Positions 59,357-64,000 of a DNA stretch of 64,000 nucleotides are shown here, one piece after another (position 1 is the stretch's first letter; the number at the start of each line of letters is the position of its first letter). The position numbers were made by a program, and so were the translations under genes. The notes under the pieces are model-generated. The model did no database searches. It was not told the origin of the DNA and saw only the letters and a program-made list of their open reading frames with translations. The stretch is from an uncultured Bacteroidia bacterium (GTDB taxonomy: Bacteria > Bacteroidota > Bacteroidia > Bacteroidales > F082): positions 1 through 64,000 of the forward strand of contig CADAVB010000002.1 of NCBI GenBank assembly GCA_902791165.1. Direction: 5' to 3'.

Positions 59357-61180
59357 TTACAGGGTCTTGACAAACCTCATTGTGGCGTTGCCGCAGCGCA
59401 GTGTGTAAACGCCTGCAGCCAGTTCGCTGATGCCGATTTCCTTGTTGGGCTTGGCCTCGACGACCTTCACCAGTTCGCCCATGACGTTAAAAATCCTCAC
59501 TTCGCTTGCGGTTTCAAAGCCTTCTATGCGGATGCTCTCCGAGGCGGGATTAGGATAGACGGCCAAGGCTGTCGAAGCACTCTCTCCAACAGCATCATAC
59601 GAATCTTTCCATACCTCTACATTGTCGATAAACCATTTATGGGCATCTTTTCCTTTATAGCTGAAAACCACGCGGATAGTCTTTCCTTTGTATTCGGAGA
59701 GGTCTATTTCAATCTCTCTCCATGTTTCGATTCCTAAAGAGCCGATGATTGCATCCATGTTCCAGATTTCGGTTTTTTGGAAGTCGGAATAGTTGTCGGT
59801 TGTCAAAGGCGTTCCGTCGTCTTCGATAATCCAAACCGATGAACCGCCGTCCTCGTAATACTCAGGGTATTCAACTTTAATTATGAATCCCAATTTGGCG
59901 TACACGTCGCTCGGTATCGTGATGGCGGGCGAGCAGAGGTCGCCGCCTTGCATCGTTGAACCGTAGCCATGCATCACGGCATACTCTTCATTGCCAGTGA
60001 GATCCACTCTGTGCCAATACGATTTGTAGCCGCTATTGCTGTTGTCGTAGTCGTAGGTGAACCAATCCTCCCATCGGAATGTTGCCTCGTCATTGGTCTC
60101 AAATGTTTCTTTGAAAGGCAGATCGCAAGCCGTGTTTTGTCTTGGGCAATGGACGGCAATCTTGTGGATGGGGGCTTCAATTGGGGTGGCAACGGCCTCG
60201 CCATTGAGGAAGTACTTGGCCTCGTCGTCGGCAGTGGTGTAAATGCCGTGGCTGTTGGCGACGATGTTTCCGCAGCCTGCGCAAGTAGCGTTGTAGGTGA
60301 AATGTTTCGCGGGCGTATAGTTGCCCACATTGCATTTCCACACTCCGGATTCAATGCCGTTAATCTCATACGAAACATAGACGTTGCCGCCGTCGAAGGA
60401 GAGGCTCTTGCAGACGGACTCATTGTCGGAAACGACGTCCATCATGACAAGCGGATGCGCCCCGTCGGCAGTGGTGATCCACAATGCGCCTTTCCACACG
60501 CCGCCGATGAACACTTTGCCGCAAACGAAGATTTCGGGGCCGTATATGGCGATGTCGTAAGCGACACCATGGTTGTCATTTGCGACAGCCAATGGGGAAC
60601 CGTTTTTCCACACTTGTGGGTAAAAACTAGTTTCGTCGGAAGCTCCGGATGTGAACGACCGGGCGCCGCAGGTGAACACGTCGCCTTCATACACGGTGAT
60701 GCCGTGCATGTCGCTGTAGTAGCTGTTCTGTTCGCTTTGGTAGAAAACCTCGCCGTTCTTGGTAATGTAGGCGTATTCGAGGCCGTCGCTGCCGAGGAAG
60801 CTGCCGCTGGCATAGATGTCGCCGTTCTCGAAGGCCAAGCCCTTGAGGTGGATGCCTTGTCCAGTGGGGCAGTTAAACACGGCTGTGTTGTCGTCGCCAG
60901 ATTGGACGCGCACGTCGGTGCGTTGCTGCATCGGGTCGCTGCCGGCGGGCATGAGATGGTTGAGGTAATACACATCGCCGTTTTCGACGGCAATCATGTT
61001 GGTCATCTCATAGCTGTTGTCCGCGTCTTGGTGGGTTTGCATCACGACTCCGTTCTTGCTCAAAGTGTAGAAGCTTTTGCCGTTGCTGTCGGTTTGGGAA
61101 GTGCCAAGCCAGATGTCTTGGGCCACGCCAATGTTTGTGAACGTCAACACGGACAAAACAATGGGTAATAGTCTTTTCAT
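59357..61180 (-). CDS. T9SS-secreted protein with propeller-like and jelly-roll domains
   Basis: A 607-residue protein with a signal peptide (IGVAQ). Residues about 20-345 contain repeated short strands around NGDVYYLN, GDIYASGS, GDVFTCGA, EIFVCGK and GNVYVSYE, a likely beta-propeller related in style to that of the protein at 50844. Residues about 353-520 (PFKETFETN ... RWEDW ... DNVEVWKDS) resemble a MAM-like/choice-of-anchor J jelly roll. The end (AVYPNPASESIRIEGFE ... GVYTLRC) is a T9SS sorting domain. Probably a surface-attached binding protein or adhesin; function unknown. Promoter box at 61227. Confidence 0.82.
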   Translation of the reverse strand: MKRLLPIVLSVLTFTNIGVAQDIWLGTSQTDSNGKSFYTLSKNGVVMQTHQDADNSYEMTNMIAVENGDVYYLNHLMPAGSDPMQQRTDVRVQSGDDNTAVFNCPTGQGIHLKGLAFENGDIYASGSFLGSDGLEYAYITKNGEVFYQSEQNSYYSDMHGITVYEGDVFTCGARSFTSGASDETSFYPQVWKNGSPLAVANDNHGVAYDIAIYGPEIFVCGKVFIGGVWKGALWITTADGAHPLVMMDVVSDNESVCKSLSFDGGNVYVSYEINGIESGVWKCNVGNYTPAKHFTYNATCAGCGNIVANSHGIYTTADDEAKYFLNGEAVATPIEAPIHKIAVHCPRQNTACDLPFKETFETNDEATFRWEDWFTYDYDNSNSGYKSYWHRVDLTGNEEYAVMHGYGSTMQGGDLCSPAITIPSDVYAKLGFIIKVEYPEYYEDGGSSVWIIEDDGTPLTTDNYSDFQKTEIWNMDAIIGSLGIETWREIEIDLSEYKGKTIRVVFSYKGKDAHKWFIDNVEVWKDSYDAVGESASTALAVYPNPASESIRIEGFETASEVRIFNVMGELVKVVEAKPNKEIGISELAAGVYTLRCGNATMRFVKTL

Positions 61181-61226
61181 TGGATTTAAAATTGGTTAGT
61201 ACTCATTTTTTAAGATTATGTCGGCG

Positions 61227-61234
61227 CAAAAATA
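61227..61234 (-). promoter_or_regulatory. -7 promoter box for the T9SS gene at 59357
   Basis: TATTTTTG on the - strand, 46 bases upstream of the start at 61180. The interval to the FeoB-associated gene holds nothing else recognisable. Confidence 0.6.
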
Positions 61235-61286
61235 CAACAAAAAGCGTTTCTCGAAAGGTACGCCCCCAAAAATATGCGAAAAACAA

Positions 61287-61442
61287 TCACCGTCTAAACG
61301 GACAATCCAGCGAACAGCCCGAACATCCATTCTGTTTCTTGTCGTCGCAGGCGCATTGGCCTTTCCCCGACCGCAGGGAACGGACGGCAACGAAGACAAG
61401 AGCCAACACGACCAACAGTACTATGACGGTAGCCCAGTTCAT
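61287..61442 (-). CDS. FeoB-associated Cys-rich membrane protein
   Basis: Short gene read directly from the sequence. The 51-residue product has one membrane segment (WATVIVLLVVLALVFVAV) then GQCACDDKKQNGCSGCSLDCP with six Cys, the pattern of FeoB-associated Cys-rich proteins. Its start overlaps the feoAB stop (ATGA), so it is translated with it. Such proteins are thought to help ferrous iron transport, perhaps like FeoC, possibly binding iron or an Fe-S cluster. Confidence 0.88.
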   Translation of the reverse strand: MNWATVIVLLVVLALVFVAVRSLRSGKGQCACDDKKQNGCSGCSLDCPFRR

Positions 61443-63805
61443 GCGACGACGGCATTAGCGATGAGGTAGGCGACCCATGCGCAAATCCACGCGACGGTGC
61501 ATTGGAACAGGATGATGAACAACATCCATTTGGTGCCCAACTCGCGGCGAATGGCGGCTACGGCGGCCACGCAAGGCGTGTAGAGCAGGCAGAAAACGAG
61601 CATGGAAATGCTTGTTACTGTGGTGAATAGCGGCATGGCGTTCAAAACCTCAAGGGTGGCGATGACACTCTCTTTGGCCATGAAGCCGCTCACCAAGGCC
61701 GTAACGATTTGCCACTCGCCCAAACCGATGGGACGGAAAATTGGGGCTATCCAGCCGGCCACGCTCGCCAACATGCTGCCTTCGCCGTTTTCGACCATAT
61801 TGAAATGGAAATCAAAGGTTTGGAGTAGCCAAATCACCAAAGAAGCGAGGAAAATCACCGTGAAGGCGCGTTGAAGAAAGTCCTTGGTCTTGTCCCAAAG
61901 CAGGTGGGCGACATTCTTTAAGCCAGGCATTCGGTAGTTGGGCAGCTCCATCACAAAAGGTGCCACATCGCCTTTGTTGCCGAACCATTTGGTAAACAGC
62001 GCAGTAACCACGCCCACGAGGATGCCCAAGAGGTACAAGCAAATCAAGACCACGCCGCCGTGATGCGGGAAAAACAGGCTGGTGAAGAAGGCGTAAATCG
62101 GGATTTTGGCCGAACAACTCATGAAAGGTGTTAGCAAAACGGTGCGCCAACGGTCGTGGGTGGAGTGCAGGGTGCGGGTGGCCATCACCGCCGGCACCGT
62201 ACAGCCGAATCCGATGAGCATAGGCACGATACTATGGCCCGTGAGGCCGAGTTTGCGTAAAAAACTGTCGCTGACAAAGGCCACACGCGCCATGTAGCCG
62301 CTGTCTTCCAACAGACTGAGGAAGAAAAACAGCAGAATGATTATTGGGACGAAACTCAATACGCTGCCCACGCCGCCGAAGATGCCATCGACGACGAGCG
62401 ACTGCACGGCAGGACTGACATCCCAATGCGCCAAGGCGTTGCCCGTAACCTCGGCAAGCCATGAAATGCCTTGGTCGAGCCAGTCTTGCAGCGGCGCGCC
62501 GAGCAAGTCGATTGAAAGGTAAATGATGCTCATCATCACAAGAATGAAAATCGGGATGGCGGTCCATTTGCCAGTCAGGTATTTGTCGATACGACGACTG
62601 CGTTGGTATTCCTTGCTTTCCTTGGGCTTTACCACGGTTTTGTCGCACAGCTTTTTGATGAAGGCGAAACGCATTTCGGCCATGGCTGCGGCGCGGTCGA
62701 GGCCGCGTTCCTCTTCCATCTGGATGATGAGGTGCTCGAGCGTTTCTTTCTCGTTTTGAGAGAGTTGCAAGGCGTTGAGTACGATGGAGTCGCCTTCGAT
62801 GAGCTTGGAGGCGGCAAAGCGTACAGGAATGTCGGCGCGCTGGGCATGGTCTTCGATGAGGTGCATGATGCTGTGGAGGCAACGGTGTACCGCGCCGCCG
62901 TGGTCGTCCTTGTCGCAAAAGTCCTGACGCACAGGGGCTTCCTGATATTTCGCGATGTGAAGGGCGTGCTCCACCAATTCGTTGATACCCTCGTTTTTCG
63001 CGGCGGAAATCGGCACCACGGGCAAGCCCAATATTTGCTCCATCTCGTTCATGAGGATGCTGCCTCCGTTGTTGCGAACCTCGTCCATCATATTGAGTGC
63101 CAGCACCATAGGCATTCCTAATTCCATGAGTTGCATGGTGAGGTAGAGGTTGCGCTCGATGTTGTTGGCATCCACGATGTTGATGATTGCCTTGGGTTTT
63201 TCTTTCATGATGAACTCGCGCGAAACGATTTCCTCTGAGGTGTAGGGCGAGAGCGAGTAAATTCCAGGCAAATCAGTGACTTGCGTTTCGGGATGCCCTT
63301 TGATGACTCCGTCTTTCCTATCTACAGTGACGCCTGGGAAGTTGCCCACATGCTGGTTCGCGCCCGTCAGCTGGTTGAAGAGGGTGGTTTTGCCGCAGTT
63401 CTGTTGTCCGGCGAGAGCGAAAGTCAGCTTCGTGCCTTTGGGAAGCGGCGTTTCGTGCGTCTTGTCGTGGTAGATGCCCGCTTCGCCCAAGCCAGGGTGG
63501 GCGTTATGGTCGGGAAGGGAAGTAATATAGAGTTGGTCATCATTCTGAAGATCATCGTTTTCCGTGTCTTCGGAAGCACTGCATGGTTCTACCTCAATCA
63601 AGGCGGCATCGGCTTTGCGCAGGGTGAGTGCGTAGCCGTGAATCATCACCTCCATCGGGTCGCCGAGGGGAGCGAATTTCACCAATTTAATGACCGCATC
63701 GGGGATGAGGCCCATGTCCAAAAAGTGCTGTCGGCGCTGGCCTTCTCCATTAACTGACTGAATACGAGCCGATTGACCAATTTCAAGTTTATTGAGCGTT
63801 GTCAT
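61439..63805 (-). CDS. feoAB: Ferrous iron transporter FeoA-FeoB fusion
   Basis: A 788-residue fusion. Residues 1-75 are FeoA (SH3-like: LEIGQSARIQSVNGEG, FLDMGLIPDAVIKLVKFAPLGDP). After an acidic linker, the FeoB G domain has G1 GQQNCGKTT, G3 DLPG, G4 NMMD and G5 ISAAKNEG. The membrane domain has the two Gate motifs (GSVLSFVPIIILLFFFLSLLEDSGYMAR and, later, CVAAVAAIRRELG). It imports Fe2+ with GTP hydrolysis. FeoA-FeoB fusion is common in Bacteroidales and suits an anaerobe. The promoter box is at 63826. Confidence 0.95.
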   Translation of the reverse strand: MTTLNKLEIGQSARIQSVNGEGQRRQHFLDMGLIPDAVIKLVKFAPLGDPMEVMIHGYALTLRKADAALIEVEPCSASEDTENDDLQNDDQLYITSLPDHNAHPGLGEAGIYHDKTHETPLPKGTKLTFALAGQQNCGKTTLFNQLTGANQHVGNFPGVTVDRKDGVIKGHPETQVTDLPGIYSLSPYTSEEIVSREFIMKEKPKAIINIVDANNIERNLYLTMQLMELGMPMVLALNMMDEVRNNGGSILMNEMEQILGLPVVPISAAKNEGINELVEHALHIAKYQEAPVRQDFCDKDDHGGAVHRCLHSIMHLIEDHAQRADIPVRFAASKLIEGDSIVLNALQLSQNEKETLEHLIIQMEEERGLDRAAAMAEMRFAFIKKLCDKTVVKPKESKEYQRSRRIDKYLTGKWTAIPIFILVMMSIIYLSIDLLGAPLQDWLDQGISWLAEVTGNALAHWDVSPAVQSLVVDGIFGGVGSVLSFVPIIILLFFFLSLLEDSGYMARVAFVSDSFLRKLGLTGHSIVPMLIGFGCTVPAVMATRTLHSTHDRWRTVLLTPFMSCSAKIPIYAFFTSLFFPHHGGVVLICLYLLGILVGVVTALFTKWFGNKGDVAPFVMELPNYRMPGLKNVAHLLWDKTKDFLQRAFTVIFLASLVIWLLQTFDFHFNMVENGEGSMLASVAGWIAPIFRPIGLGEWQIVTALVSGFMAKESVIATLEVLNAMPLFTTVTSISMLVFCLLYTPCVAAVAAIRRELGTKWMLFIILFQCTVAWICAWVAYLIANAVVA

Positions 63806-63825
63806 TTAATTCTTTTTTGATGGTG

Positions 63826-63833
63826 CAAAAATA
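63826..63833 (-). promoter_or_regulatory. -7 promoter box for feoAB
   Basis: TATTTTTG on the - strand, 21 bases upstream of the start at 63805. No Fur-like palindrome was identified with confidence. Confidence 0.65.
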
Positions 63834-63865
63834 CGAATAGTCTTGTTGCACTTTCATCCTTATTA

Positions 63866-63891
63866 ATGGTGTTTTTTCAAGGGAACACCAT
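63866..63891. terminator. Hairpin upstream of feoAB
   Basis: ATGGTGTT (63866-63873) pairs with AACACCAT (63884-63891). It overlaps the end of the possible partial reading frame described next and may be its terminator. Confidence 0.4.
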
Positions 63892-63999
63892 CATTTGTGG
63901 GGATTCGTTTCGAGTAAAATAACGTACTGTCACCAATGGATTTTTTCCTTCTTGAGGTTTCATGGTGCAAGTGAATAACACTTCAGAAAGGCCTTCGTT
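63877..63999 (-). CDS. Possible C-terminal fragment of an unknown protein (cut by window end)
   Basis: An open frame enters from the right edge and stops at 63877: about 40 residues including EVLFTCTMKPQEGKNPLV and RYFTRNESPQMMVFP. Composition looks protein-like, and the hairpin at 63866-63891 sits across its stop as expected for a gene end. It is too short to assign a family and could be chance. Confidence 0.3.
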   Translation of the reverse strand, partial: NEGLSEVLFTCTMKPQEGKNPLVTVRYFTRNESPQMMVFP

Positions 64000-64000
64000 C

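Overview
The window is chromosomal DNA from an anaerobic member of the Bacteroidales, probably uncultured and outside the genus Bacteroides. Evidence: at least a dozen start-proximal copies of the Bacteroidetes -7 promoter box TAnnTTTG, many short-peptide lipoproteins, a Wza/Wzc/CpsB exopolysaccharide set, an FeoAB fusion with a Cys-rich FeoB partner, a GWxTD protein, a Bacteroidales-type rSAM/lipoprotein pair, and four secreted proteins ending in a type IX secretion (T9SS) sorting domain. T9SS substrates argue against gut Bacteroides proper. No phage, insertion sequence or CRISPR array is visible.

Layout. (1) 1-17830: exopolysaccharide locus, all on the + strand. Glycosyltransferases, a PMT-like membrane protein, two CapK-type adenylate-forming enzymes, two hexapeptide acyltransferases and a DUF354 protein come first, in AT-rich DNA. 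A GC-richer cassette follows: malonyltransferase, acyl carrier protein, ketoreductase and KAS III (a mini fatty-acid set), then two polysaccharide deacetylases and the export/kinase/phosphatase trio Wza-Wzc-CpsB. The KAS III gene is broken by a deletion that removes its active-site cysteine. (2) 17845-22318, - strand: an M3 oligopeptidase lipoprotein and a patatin/outer-membrane-barrel phospholipase. (3) 22449-34699: glycogen/alpha-glucan metabolism (debranching enzyme, glycosyltransferase, GH57 amylase, and a 1406-residue fusion of GT3 glycogen synthase and GT35 phosphorylase). These are interrupted by a RhuM-like gene, an unknown secreted protein and an AAA ATPase. (4) 34786-39909: NfeD/stomatin pair, Nudix hydrolase, ADP-forming acyl-CoA synthetase, membrane proteins. 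(5) 39929-41145: a 58-residue lipoprotein overlapping a radical SAM/SPASM enzyme. (6) 41264-44929: ABC transporter, two paralogous permeases, GntR regulator and DUF2807 lipoprotein. (7) 45011-45212: two serine tRNA genes on the - strand. (8) 45323-50790: GWxTD protein, LpxL-like acyltransferase, GT2, AroQ (- strand), ferredoxin-type aldo/keto reductase, small exported protein. (9) 50844-53504, - strand: InlB-like repeat T9SS protein. (10) 53601-59321: cobalamin-riboswitch operon with two T9SS surface proteins, a BtuG-like propeller lipoprotein, a Cys-rich CWC protein and a BtuF-like binding lipoprotein. (11) 59357-63805, - strand: another T9SS protein, a FeoB-associated peptide and FeoAB.

Main themes. 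Region 1 probably makes and exports an acyl-decorated polysaccharide; with FabH + FabD + ketoreductase and no dehydratase or enoyl reductase, the expected product is a short 3-hydroxyacyl group. Region 10 is the best candidate for an incompletely described system: a B12-repressed set of surface proteins, one with three copies of an uncharacterised domain, likely feeding cobalamin to a transporter encoded elsewhere. Region 5 is a minimal version of the rSAM/lipoprotein system of unknown product.

All calls rest on reading the sequence and remembered family features; no database search was run.
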